From assembly GCF_051513965.1 (NCBI RefSeq), contig NZ_CP195847.1, forward strand, positions 744,001-808,000: a stretch of DNA of 64,000 nt, written 5' to 3'. Under the pieces are notes generated by a model. The model did no database searches, was not told the origin of the DNA, and saw nothing but the letters and a program-made list of their open reading frames with translations. The translations under genes were made by a program, and so were the position numbers. Source of the DNA: Paramicrobacterium sp051513965. Lineage in GTDB: Bacteria > Actinomycetota > Actinomycetes > Actinomycetales > Microbacteriaceae. Below, in pieces: positions 54,518 to 63,073 of this stretch (position 1 is the stretch's first letter; each line of letters begins with the position of its first letter).

Positions 54518-55736
54518 GGAGCACCTCCTCGGGCGAACCAGCGTCGGTCGGTGCGGCATCCGAAACCTCGGCGGTCACGACGAAGCGGCCGCCAGCCCCG
54601 GACGTGGTGAGCGTGCCGCCCGCGTCGGCGAGCCGTGCGCGCAGCCCCGCAAGGCCCGTGCCGGTGGCGTCAGAAGGGCGGTCAGAGGGGACGCCGTCGT
54701 TCGAGATCTCGAGTGTCGAGCATCCCTTGTCGTGTGTCATCGCGATCGTCACCGACGTCGCTGAGCTGTGGCGGAGGATGTTCGTGGTCGCCTCGCGCAC
54801 GACGTAGGCAAGCGCGCGACGGGCGGCGTCGGTCGACGGCAGAACCGTGATGCGCAGATCGCAGGGGATTCCCGCGGCGGTCAGCACTTCGCGTGCGTTC
54901 TGGAGCTCGTTCTCAAGCGCGACTTCACGGTAGCCGGCCACGAGCGACCGGGTCTCTTGCAGGGCGTCGGCCGCGACCTGCCGTGTCTCGCGCAGCTGCT
55001 CACGTGCGGCTGTGGGGTTGCGTTCGAGCATCCGTTCGGCCAACTCTGCCTTGAGTGCGATGACCTGCAGGTGGTGCCCCTGAATGTCGTGCAGATCAGC
55101 CGCGAAGCGCAGCCTCTCTTTGACGATCGCGAGCTCCGCGGCCGATCGCCGGTGCCGGTCGAGTTCGACGACGATGTTCCACCACCACAGGCTGAAGATG
55201 ACGGCCGCGGGAAGAAACAATGCGTAGACGATCAGCAGTCCGATGTCGGGTCCGCCGGTGAAGCCGATCTCGCCGCCCAGGATCATACGCGCCAGCGGGT
55301 GGCTCACGAGAACGAGACCGAGCGCGACCGCGAGAATCAGCCAGCGCCACCGACGCGGCACGAGGCACGCGATGAGCACCGCTGCGACCCAGATCAGCAG
55401 CGCCGAGACGTGCCACAGCCCGGGCGAGAAGAGACCGAGCACCCAGCACGCGGTCGACGAGCCGAGCAGTGCGATCGTCCACGCGGGCCGCGGCAGCCCG
55501 CCGCCGAGCCCCACGCGCAGAAACCAGCAGTAGCGAATCTGCACGAGCATCGATACGAGCGTCAGCACGACGATCGCGGCGTCGAGAGGGGTGGGGGATG
55601 CCGCCACGGCGACGACGCCGCGCAGCAGCACGATCGCGTCGATGATGAGCACGAAGAAGACGATCGTGGCGAGCGTGTACAGCCACGTCGTGTACACGCC
55701 GCGCTCGACCGCGCGGGGCACTCCGGAGGCGGTCAT
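54510..55736 (-). CDS. DesK-like sensor histidine kinase
   Basis: 408 residues. About six membrane segments lie in residues 15-200, without an extracellular sensor domain, as in DesK-type membrane sensors. The HisKA_3 box FAADLHDIQGHHLQVIALK has the phospho-His. The ATPase domain has VREATTNILRHS, SNDGV and GTGLAGLRARL. It is the partner of the coupled downstream regulator. The adjacent divergent export-type gene at 55949 is a possible target. Confidence 0.92.
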   Translation of the reverse strand: MTASGVPRAVERGVYTTWLYTLATIVFFVLIIDAIVLLRGVVAVAASPTPLDAAIVVLTLVSMLVQIRYCWFLRVGLGGGLPRPAWTIALLGSSTACWVLGLFSPGLWHVSALLIWVAAVLIACLVPRRWRWLILAVALGLVLVSHPLARMILGGEIGFTGGPDIGLLIVYALFLPAAVIFSLWWWNIVVELDRHRRSAAELAIVKERLRFAADLHDIQGHHLQVIALKAELAERMLERNPTAAREQLRETRQVAADALQETRSLVAGYREVALENELQNAREVLTAAGIPCDLRITVLPSTDAARRALAYVVREATTNILRHSSATSVTIAMTHDKGCSTLEISNDGVPSDRPSDATGTGLAGLRARLADAGGTLTTSGAGGRFVVTAEVSDAAPTDAGSPEEVLHG

Positions 55737-55948
55737 CGGCGCGGGCCAATGCGTGTGGGGCTCAGCATGGCTCTGAGTTTAGAGCAGTGACAAATGTCAC
55801 GGATGCCGGTGCGCAGACGCACACCGACCGGTGACGTGACGGCACTTACCGGCCGCGACGCCGCGGCGCACGATGGATATGCACGGTCGCTGAGACCGAA
55901 CGCAGAACACACTTCAAACGCCATCCCCGCAGAGCGAAAGGCCCCACA

Positions 55949-56419
55949 ATGATCGAGTCACTTCAGAACTCCGTAGCCTCACTTCCCGAAGCGCTGACCT
56001 GGCTCGGCATCCTCGTGGTCGCCGCCATTCCGCTGATCGAGTCGTACTTCGGCTCCGTGATCGGCGTTCTGCTCGGGCTGAATCCGGCGGTGGCGATCGG
56101 AATGGCGGTCGTGGGCAACATCATCTCGATGCTGATCTTCGTGCTCAGTGCCCACAAGGTCAGGCAGAAGGTGACGAGCCGAGCCGAGCCCGTCGAGGAG
56201 TCCCCGCGTCGGCAGAAGCTGCGCGAGCGCTTCGACCGCTACGGCGTCGCCGGTGTGAGCCTCGCGGGGCAGGCGTTGCTGCCCAGCCAGATCACCTCGG
56301 CGGCGATGGTCTCCTTCGGAGCGTCGAAGAACGCCGTGATCTTCTGGCAGATCATCTCGATCATCCTGTGGGGGCTCGCGTTCGGCGTGCTCGCCACGCT
56401 CGGTGTCAGCTTCTTCTAG
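55949..56419 (+). CDS. Putative small multi-drug export protein family membrane protein
   Basis: 156 residues with an AAAGG ribosome site. There are about four hydrophobic segments; blocks AAIPLIESYFGSVIGVLLGL and RFDRYGVAGVSLAGQALLPS match the family named small multi-drug export protein, whose transport role is poorly supported. It is divergent from the DesKR-like pair across a 212-bp spacer that holds nothing else evident. Confidence 0.78.
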   Translation: MIESLQNSVASLPEALTWLGILVVAAIPLIESYFGSVIGVLLGLNPAVAIGMAVVGNIISMLIFVLSAHKVRQKVTSRAEPVEESPRRQKLRERFDRYGVAGVSLAGQALLPSQITSAAMVSFGASKNAVIFWQIISIILWGLAFGVLATLGVSFF

Positions 56420-56430
56420 CCCGGCGCAGC

Positions 56431-57648
56431 CTAGTCAGAGACGATGTCCTCCAACGCGACGCTCTCGTCGGTCAGGCGGTCGGCAGAGACCTCGTGCCCG
56501 ACGATGCCGCGGAGGGTCTCGTTGACGTCCCAGATGTTCACGTTCATCGCCGCGGTCACGCGGCCGGCGTTCGTCCAGAAGGCGATGAACTCACCCGAGT
56601 CGAGGTCGCCGCGGATGTGCACGTCGTCATCAGGGCCGCTGTGTCCCACGTACTCCATGCCGAAGTCGAACTGGTCGGTGAAGAAGTACGGCTGCCAGTC
56701 GTACGTCGCGCCGGTGCCCATGATCGTCTCGGCGGCGAGCTCGCCCTGCCGCATCGCGTTGTCCCAGTGCTCGACGCGCAACGGCGCGCCGATGGCGGTG
56801 TTCTGCGCGAGCGCGATGTCGCCGACCGCGAGCACGTCGGGTCGCGCGGTCTGCAGACGCTCGTCGACGTGCACGCCGCCATCTGCCTCGAGGCCCGCGG
56901 ATGCCGCAAGCTGGGTGTTCGGTGCCGCTCCGACGCCGACGACGACGGCATCCGCATCGACATGTCCGTCTGAGGTGTCGACCCCCGTGACGTTTCCATT
57001 CTCGCTCGTGATTCCGGTCACGTCGACGCCGACGCGAAGGTCGACGCCCTTCGAGCGGTGCAGCTGCAGCATGTACTCCGCGAGTCGTGTGCCGAGCACA
57101 CGCTTCAGCGGCAGGTCCGCGTGCTCGAGCACGGTGACCTCGGTGCCCGCGAGGCGGGCGGCGGCCGCGACCTCGAGGCCGATCCATCCAGCGCCGATGA
57201 TCGCCAGCGTGCGGCCCTCGCCGAAGTGCTGGCGGATCGCCTCCGTGTCGGGCATGCGACGCAGCGTCAGCACGCCGTTCGCGTCCATTCCGTCGAGCGG
57301 CAGGAGCCGCGGCGTCGACCCGGTCGCGAGCACGAGGTGCTCGTAGGTGATGCCCTCTCCGTTCGAGAGGCCGACGCGCTTGTTCTCGAGGTCGAGCGCT
57401 GTCACGGAGGTGTCGAACAGGGTCGTCACGTCGTGCTCCTCGGCCCACCCCTCGTCGTGCACGTAGAGCGAGTCAAGGGTGTCTTTGCCCATCATCACCT
57501 CTTTCGAGAGGCCCGGTCGCTCATACGGACGCACCGGTTCGTCGCCGATGAGCGTGATGGGCTTCGTGTACCCGAGCGAGCGCAGCTTCTCAGCGGTTTT
57601 CGCTCCCGCGAGTCCTGCTCCGACGATGACGGTTCCTGACGTGCTCAT
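56431..57648 (-). CDS. FAD-dependent NAD(P)H oxidoreductase, ferredoxin-reductase type
   Basis: 405 residues from the ATG at 57648 after AGAGGACG. FAD motif VIVGAGLAGAKTAEKL, then YERPGLSKEVM, the NAD motif AIIGAGWIGLEVAAAARL, and AVGDIAL near the C-terminus. The C-terminal domain (HWDNAMRQGELAAETI) is typical of ferredoxin/rubredoxin reductases of dioxygenase and P450 systems. No ferredoxin, oxygenase or P450 gene is adjacent. It lies 31 bp after folE and may share its transcript. Confidence 0.88.
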   Translation of the reverse strand: MSTSGTVIVGAGLAGAKTAEKLRSLGYTKPITLIGDEPVRPYERPGLSKEVMMGKDTLDSLYVHDEGWAEEHDVTTLFDTSVTALDLENKRVGLSNGEGITYEHLVLATGSTPRLLPLDGMDANGVLTLRRMPDTEAIRQHFGEGRTLAIIGAGWIGLEVAAAARLAGTEVTVLEHADLPLKRVLGTRLAEYMLQLHRSKGVDLRVGVDVTGITSENGNVTGVDTSDGHVDADAVVVGVGAAPNTQLAASAGLEADGGVHVDERLQTARPDVLAVGDIALAQNTAIGAPLRVEHWDNAMRQGELAAETIMGTGATYDWQPYFFTDQFDFGMEYVGHSGPDDDVHIRGDLDSGEFIAFWTNAGRVTAAMNVNIWDVNETLRGIVGHEVSADRLTDESVALEDIVSD

Positions 57649-57679
57649 TGTTCGTCCTCTCTGCTTGCTGTTCGGTATA

Positions 57680-58246
57680 TCAGCGCGGCAGTGCGCTGAG
57701 GAATTCTGATCGGTCGCTGTCGAGAGCGCCGGTGAATGCACTTGTTCGCGTGCGTGCTCCGACGGTTCGTACGCCGCGAAGGCTCATGCAGCTGTGCTCA
57801 GCCTCCATAACCACGCCGACACCGCGCGACTCGAGAGCGCTGTCGAGGTGCTCTGCGATCGCGGCTGTGAGAATCTCCTGTGTTTGGGGACCCCGCGCGA
57901 ACATCTCGACGGTACGGGCGAGCTTTGACAGCCCGACGAGTCGGCGGTCGGGGAGGTAGCCGACGTGTGCAACGCCGGTGAACGGCAGAAAGTGGTGCTC
58001 GCAGAGGGAGTGGAACGGGATGTCTGTGACAAGCACAAGGTCCGTGTAGCCGGAATCGTTGTCAAACGTGGTCATCTCGAAGGGATCGCTCGACATCATT
58101 TCGAGGTATGCCTTGGCCATGCGGAGTGGGCTTGTGCGTCGCGAGGGCAGGTCGCAATCGACGCCGAGGGCCTCGAGCAGGCCGCGTGCGTGGTGCTCGG
58201 CGACGTCCACGTCGGGCAGGGCCGTGAGAGAGTTCGTCAACGTCAT
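57680..58246 (-). CDS. folE: GTP cyclohydrolase I
   Basis: 188 residues from the ATG at 58246 after AAAGAAG. Zinc and active-site motifs are SLCEHHFLPFTG and AEHSCMSLRGVR; GLSKLARTVEMFARGPQTQE is also conserved. It makes dihydroneopterin triphosphate from GTP for folate or other pterins. No other folate gene is here, and it is divergent from a cysteine-rich regulator with a perfect palindrome in between, so it looks like a regulated extra or accessory copy. Confidence 0.94.
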   Translation of the reverse strand: MTLTNSLTALPDVDVAEHHARGLLEALGVDCDLPSRRTSPLRMAKAYLEMMSSDPFEMTTFDNDSGYTDLVLVTDIPFHSLCEHHFLPFTGVAHVGYLPDRRLVGLSKLARTVEMFARGPQTQEILTAAIAEHLDSALESRGVGVVMEAEHSCMSLRGVRTVGARTRTSAFTGALDSDRSEFLSALPR

Positions 58247-58259
58247 GGTGCAACTTCTT

Positions 58260-58287
58260 TCTAACGGATACAATTGTTCACGTTAGA
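58260..58287. promoter_or_regulatory. Perfect operator palindrome between folE and the cysteine-rich regulator
   Basis: Arms TCTAACG (58260-58266) and CGTTAGA (58281-58287) flank GATA-CAATTG-TTCA, giving a 28-bp element with a symmetric centre. It lies 13 bp before the folE start and 40 bp before the regulator start, ideal for shared repression. Confidence 0.7.
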
Positions 58288-58327
58288 GCGTTGATGAGCG
58301 AACGTCAAGGAACCGAGGAAGGTGAGC

Positions 58328-59041
58328 ATGGGTGAGGATGCCGTGTCAGGCGACGACATTGCACGCGTGAGCGTGCTGAGTGACGAGACCCGTCGCGCTC
58401 TATATGAATACGTCAGCGCCCAACCGCATCCCGTGACTCGCGACCAGGCCTCTGCAGCGCTCGGTGTGCCGGTGCACACCGCCAAGTTCCACCTCGACAA
58501 ACTGGAGTCGGTCGGGCTGCTCCGGGCATCCTATGCTCGACGCACCGGACGAACCGGACCGGGGGCCGGCCGCCCGGCGAAGCTCTATGAACGCGCAGAG
58601 GGCGAGGTGGCCGTGACTCTGCCCGCCCGCGAATACGCATTGGCCGGTGACCTGATGGCGCAAGCGATCGCGCGTGCGGCACGCGACGGCATCCCCGTCG
58701 CCCAGGCCCTCGACGATGCGGCGCACGAGAAGGGGCGCAGCATCGGGAGCCAGCATCGCGCGAGCGGCTCCGCATCGGCTTTCGAGCTCGCTCTCTCGGC
58801 ATTGCGGGACTACGGCTACGAACCACGCGTTGAGGATGGCGAGATCGTGATGGCGAACTGCCCGTTCCATCAACTCGCTGGCGAACACACTGACCTTGTC
58901 TGCGGCATGAATCATGATCTGCTCGAGGGGTTCGCCGATGCCATCGCACCGGGCCACCTCATCGCTGAGTTGAGGCCGGGTCCGGGCCGGTGCTGCGTGA
59001 CCATGAGAATGTCTGCGTGTTCGAGCGGAGATGACACGTAA
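58328..59041 (+). CDS. Winged-helix regulator with C-terminal cysteines (SufR-like)
   Basis: 237 residues from the ATG at 58328 after GAGGAAGG. The N-terminal winged helix (SVLSDETRRALYEYV, then VHTAKFHLDKLESVGLL) is ArsR/SufR-like. The C-terminal half has NCPFHQLA, LVCGMNHDLLEG and GRCCV, the cysteine pattern of SufR-type regulators that can hold an iron-sulfur cluster. It probably senses iron-sulfur or redox status and represses folE and the oxidoreductase through the palindrome between them. Its end lies 10 bp before the peptidase gene. Confidence 0.82.
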   Translation: MGEDAVSGDDIARVSVLSDETRRALYEYVSAQPHPVTRDQASAALGVPVHTAKFHLDKLESVGLLRASYARRTGRTGPGAGRPAKLYERAEGEVAVTLPAREYALAGDLMAQAIARAARDGIPVAQALDDAAHEKGRSIGSQHRASGSASAFELALSALRDYGYEPRVEDGEIVMANCPFHQLAGEHTDLVCGMNHDLLEGFADAIAPGHLIAELRPGPGRCCVTMRMSACSSGDDT

Positions 59042-59051
59042 AGTGGCGGTC

Positions 59052-60971
59052 ATGACTGTGGAACCCCTCGCAATGCCCACCGACTCTGCCGCCTGGCCTG
59101 GCTTCGTCACTGAACGCTCAGACACCGCGCTCGCCGCGGCCCGCGAGGTGGTCGAGCGCCTGAAGGACGGCACGGAGCGCACGCCCATCGAGGTGCTCGA
59201 CCTGTGGAACGAGGGAGAGACCGCGGTTGCGAACGTCGCCGGGTTCGCGTCGTTCTTCGCCGAGGTGCATCCGGATGCGTCCGTGCGCGACCTCGCCGAG
59301 AAGAAGGCGCAGGAGGCCATCGCCTTCGTCACGGAGCGCGGACAGGACCGCGAGCTCTACGAGGTCTTCGCCGCGCTCGACCGTGACGAGCTCGATGCAG
59401 ACGCCGGACGCGTGCTCGATCACGTGCTGAGAGACTTCCGCCGCAGCGGCGTCGACAAGGACGATGCCACCCGCGACCGTCTTGCCGCGATCAGCGAGCG
59501 GATGACGCTCGTCGGCCAAGACTTCTCGCGCAACATCCGCGACGACGTTCGCTCGGTGCGCCTGCGTCCCGAACAGCTCGACGGCCTGCCCGACGACTAC
59601 CGCGAGGCGCACCAGCCTGACGACGACGGACTCGTGACCATCACGACCGACTATCCCGACACCGTTCCGTTTCTCACCTTCGCGACCGACCGCGAGGCCC
59701 GGCACGCGGTGTCGCGGCAGTTCAACAGCAGAGCCTGGCCCGACAACGACCCGCTTCTGCACGAACTGTTCGAGCTCCGCGCCGAGCAGGCGCAGCTGCT
59801 CGGCTACGACTCGTGGCCCGCGTTCGATGCGGAGGTGAAGATGATCGGCTCCGGTCCGGCGATCGGCGAGTTCATCGACCGCATCGCAGACCTCGCCGAC
59901 GAGGCCGGTCGCGCCGATGTGGCGACGCTGCTGGCTCGCGCGCAGAAGGACGACCCGTCGATCACAGAGATCACCTCGGGTGACACGGCCTACTACACCG
60001 AGCTTGTGCGCCGCGAACAGCACGACGTCGACGCGCAGCACGTGCGCCGCTACTTCGACTTCACGAAGGTGCGCGCCGGTCTCCTCGACGTGACCGGCCG
60101 CCTCTTCGGCATCCACTACCGTGAGCGCAAGCACACTGCCAAGTGGTCGGACGACGTCTCCTGCTACGACGTCTACCGCGATGAAACGCGCATCGGCCGC
60201 ATCTACCTCGACCTGCACCCCCGCGAGGGCAAGTACAAGCACGCGGCGCAGTTCGATCTCGTCACGGGCGTCTCCGACACGCAGCTCCCGGAGGGCAGCC
60301 TCGTCTGCAACTTCCCGCGAGGGCTGATGGAGCACTCGCAGGTCGTCACCCTGTTCCACGAGTTCGGCCACCTCATCCACCACGTGCTCGGAGGCGACCA
60401 GCGCTGGGTGGCGTTCTCGGGCGTCGCGACGGAGTGGGACTTCGTCGAGGCGCCGTCCCAGATGCTCGAAGAATGGGCGTGGGATGCTGACATCCTCCGC
60501 TCCTTCGCAGTCGACGAGAGCGGCGAGCCGATCCCCGCGGACCTCGTCGCGCGCATGCGGACCGCGGAGGACGTCGGCCGAGCGCAGCGGGTGCGCACGC
60601 AGATGTACTACGCGGCCGTCTCGTACGTCCTGCACCTCGACCGCCCGACGGATCACGATGAGGCGGTGCGCGCTCTCGGCGACCGGTACTCGCTCATCCG
60701 GCCGCTCGACGACACGCACTTCCAGACCTCGTTCGGGCATCTCGAGGGCTACAGCTCCGGCTACTACACGTACATGTGGAGCCTCGTGATCGCGAAGGAC
60801 CTCTTCTCAGCGTTCGACCCGAGCGACATGTTCGACACGGAGGTCGCGGGCCGCTACCGCGATGAGGTTCTCGCGCGCGGTGGATCGGCGGACGCAGCGG
60901 ATCTCGTCGCGGCCTTCCTCGGGCGCCCGTACTCGTTCGAGGCGTTCGGGCGCTGGCTCAGCGGCGAGTGA
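59052..60971 (+). CDS. M3-family zinc metallopeptidase (oligopeptidase)
   Basis: 639 residues from the ATG at 59052; another in-frame ATG lies 21 bp downstream. The zinc site is FHEFGHLIHHVLGG near residue 435, with the downstream third ligand in EAPSQMLEEWAWD. No signal peptide is seen, so it acts in the cytoplasm on short peptides, like thimet oligopeptidase or Dcp. Length and domain order are normal for M3. Confidence 0.92.
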   Translation: MTVEPLAMPTDSAAWPGFVTERSDTALAAAREVVERLKDGTERTPIEVLDLWNEGETAVANVAGFASFFAEVHPDASVRDLAEKKAQEAIAFVTERGQDRELYEVFAALDRDELDADAGRVLDHVLRDFRRSGVDKDDATRDRLAAISERMTLVGQDFSRNIRDDVRSVRLRPEQLDGLPDDYREAHQPDDDGLVTITTDYPDTVPFLTFATDREARHAVSRQFNSRAWPDNDPLLHELFELRAEQAQLLGYDSWPAFDAEVKMIGSGPAIGEFIDRIADLADEAGRADVATLLARAQKDDPSITEITSGDTAYYTELVRREQHDVDAQHVRRYFDFTKVRAGLLDVTGRLFGIHYRERKHTAKWSDDVSCYDVYRDETRIGRIYLDLHPREGKYKHAAQFDLVTGVSDTQLPEGSLVCNFPRGLMEHSQVVTLFHEFGHLIHHVLGGDQRWVAFSGVATEWDFVEAPSQMLEEWAWDADILRSFAVDESGEPIPADLVARMRTAEDVGRAQRVRTQMYYAAVSYVLHLDRPTDHDEAVRALGDRYSLIRPLDDTHFQTSFGHLEGYSSGYYTYMWSLVIAKDLFSAFDPSDMFDTEVAGRYRDEVLARGGSADAADLVAAFLGRPYSFEAFGRWLSGE

Positions 60972-60980
60972 CGCGAGCGG

Positions 60981-61643
60981 TCACACGTTCAGTCGCTTCG
61001 CGAGCTCGTGCCGCATGTCGGCGCCGCGGGTGAGCTGCAGCAGCACGAGCACCAGAAGGCTCAGCCCGCCGCAGATCGCTGACGGGAGGGGATGCGTCAC
61101 CCAGCCGAACACCACGAAGACGAGCGGCACGATGCCGAGCAGAACGGTGAGGATGCTGTAGAGAATGTGATCGCCGACCTCGACGCGCATCAGCCGCACG
61201 CTGATGAGAAGCGCGATGATCGCAGAACCGCAGACGATCGGGATCGCGTACGTCAGCGACCAGGCGTGCCATCCGGTGAGGAAGTCCCAGTAGGCGCACA
61301 CGAGGCCGACGAGCACGATGAGGTACACCGTTCCCTTTGCGATGTTCCTCCGTTTGCGCACGGCCATCAGCACGACGAGCCACATCGAGACGATGCCGAG
61401 CCACACGATGCGCAGCGGTCCGATCGGAAGCTCGCGGCTGAACAGCAGCTGCGCGACGAACGACGCCGCGATCATCGCGAGCGAGGTGATGAACAGCACC
61501 CGCAGCACGAGTCGGCGCGAGAACTCGAGCGGAATCGTGGGGAGCGGGCGGGGAGTGGCCTCACCTGTGAGCTCCGTCTCGCAGAGCGGGCACGTGGCCC
61601 AGTCGCCCTCGATGGCGACGGCGCACTCCGGGCAGCGTCTCAC
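60981..61643 (-). CDS. Zinc-ribbon membrane protein (DUF6320-like)
   Basis: 220 residues, GTG start. The N-terminus is a zinc ribbon CPECAVAIEGDWATCPLCE, followed by about six membrane segments and a short basic tail. This arrangement, next to an alcohol acetyltransferase-like gene, matches the DUF6320 family. It overlaps the next gene by 4 bp. Function is unknown; it might anchor or regulate the acyltransferase. Confidence 0.8.
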   Translation of the reverse strand: MRRCPECAVAIEGDWATCPLCETELTGEATPRPLPTIPLEFSRRLVLRVLFITSLAMIAASFVAQLLFSRELPIGPLRIVWLGIVSMWLVVLMAVRKRRNIAKGTVYLIVLVGLVCAYWDFLTGWHAWSLTYAIPIVCGSAIIALLISVRLMRVEVGDHILYSILTVLLGIVPLVFVVFGWVTHPLPSAICGGLSLLVLVLLQLTRGADMRHELAKRLNV

Positions 61644-63073
61644 AGCGCAGCCTCCTCGAGCTCGTCTTCGGTCACCCGCGCGGCAGCGACCCGCACGTCG
61701 ATGCCCTCGGCGCTGAGAAAACGGGCGAACTCTCGCACGTGATCCGTCTCGACGAACGGAGAGGTGAAGCTGATCGTGAGCATGCCCCCGTGCGACATGG
61801 CGCAGAACTGCGGCCGCACCGCGGAGACGTGGAAGAGCATGCGGCCCACGTGAGATTCCGAGGGTTCGGGGAGTGCCACGCGCCCCAGGTTCGAGACCGC
61901 GACGGTCAGACCGCGGTTGTTGACCCAGTTGATGAGCCGCAGCAGAACGTCTTTGAGCACGCGTGGAACGATGCGCAGAACGACCATTCGCTCGAAGCGG
62001 ATGAGTCGGCGCAGCTTGCGCGCGAGAAACTCCGCTGAGGCCTTGGGACGGAACTGCGCCTCCAGCCGACGCGCGACGGTGCCCACATCGTCGGGCCCGT
62101 CGCCGTATGTGTGCTCGACGCGAACGGTGGCGAAGAAGTTGCGTGCGGACGTCGACGGGAAGAACTGACGCAGGTTGACCGGGACGGATGCCGAGAAAGT
62201 CCGCTCTCGGGCGCGATGCCGCTTCTGCGAGCCGTCGTCGGAACGCCGGATCGACTCGAAGAATAACGCTGTCAGATACATCGTGATCGAGGCGCTCTCG
62301 GCGCGTGCGAGCGCGAGGACGTCAGCTGCGGGCACGGTGAGCTCGACCAGTCGCGGTCGGTTGTCGGGTGTGCGTGTTCCACGCACGCGGCGCACCAGCC
62401 GCGAGGGCCGATGCGGTTGCGTCGGCTCGACGGCATCCTCAGTGGTCTGGCGGGATGCCGGCAGCTCGCCCGTCCGCTCGGACATCGCGTGCTGAGGATC
62501 TCCGTAGGGGGAGAGCACGGCCGATTCAGCTTCGGTCCCGAATGAACGGCGGAGAGGAATCCGTCTGCGACGTCGGAAGTACCGGGTGAAGCTGTCGGCG
62601 GTCAGCTCCTGCAGGGCGTCGGTCGGTGAGGTCACCGGGCCGCCGCCGGAGTCGTCATACCGCAGCCGCGCGTACTCCGCGACGAGATCGGAGAGGAACC
62701 AGAGCGCGCCGGTCCCATCGGAGAGCGCGTGGAAGATCTCCAGCGTGATGCGACGCCGGTGGTGCACGACACGGAACAGGAGCGTTCGCCGGTCGGGATG
62801 GTAGATCGCCGCGCACGTGTGCTGCAGCTCGGGCATCACCGTCGGACGCAGATCGCTGTCGAGCAGGTAGTACCAGAAGACTCCGCTGCGAAGCACCGCG
62901 CTGTACAGGGGATACCGGTCGAACGTGGTGTCGAGTGCCTTCTGCAGGAGCCGCGGATTCACATCGCGGTCCATCTCCGCGCTGATGCGGAACACCTTCG
63001 GATCGACGTCGCTTCGCGCCGCGAGGAAGATGTTCGACGCGTTGTCGAGCCGAACCCAGGGGCGAACCGTCAT
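61640..63073 (-). CDS. Alcohol acetyltransferase/condensation-domain-like acyltransferase
   Basis: 477 residues of the CoA-dependent acyltransferase fold shared with alcohol acetyltransferases and PapA proteins. The catalytic HxxxD box appears as HALSDG at residues 115-120; ASVPVNLRQFFPS and AVSNLGRVALP are the later family blocks. It probably acylates an alcohol or hydroxyl-lipid. It overlaps both neighbours by 4 bp and so forms a three-gene unit with the hydrolase and the zinc-ribbon protein. Confidence 0.83.
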   Translation of the reverse strand: MTVRPWVRLDNASNIFLAARSDVDPKVFRISAEMDRDVNPRLLQKALDTTFDRYPLYSAVLRSGVFWYYLLDSDLRPTVMPELQHTCAAIYHPDRRTLLFRVVHHRRRITLEIFHALSDGTGALWFLSDLVAEYARLRYDDSGGGPVTSPTDALQELTADSFTRYFRRRRRIPLRRSFGTEAESAVLSPYGDPQHAMSERTGELPASRQTTEDAVEPTQPHRPSRLVRRVRGTRTPDNRPRLVELTVPAADVLALARAESASITMYLTALFFESIRRSDDGSQKRHRARERTFSASVPVNLRQFFPSTSARNFFATVRVEHTYGDGPDDVGTVARRLEAQFRPKASAEFLARKLRRLIRFERMVVLRIVPRVLKDVLLRLINWVNNRGLTVAVSNLGRVALPEPSESHVGRMLFHVSAVRPQFCAMSHGGMLTISFTSPFVETDHVREFARFLSAEGIDVRVAAARVTEDELEEAAL

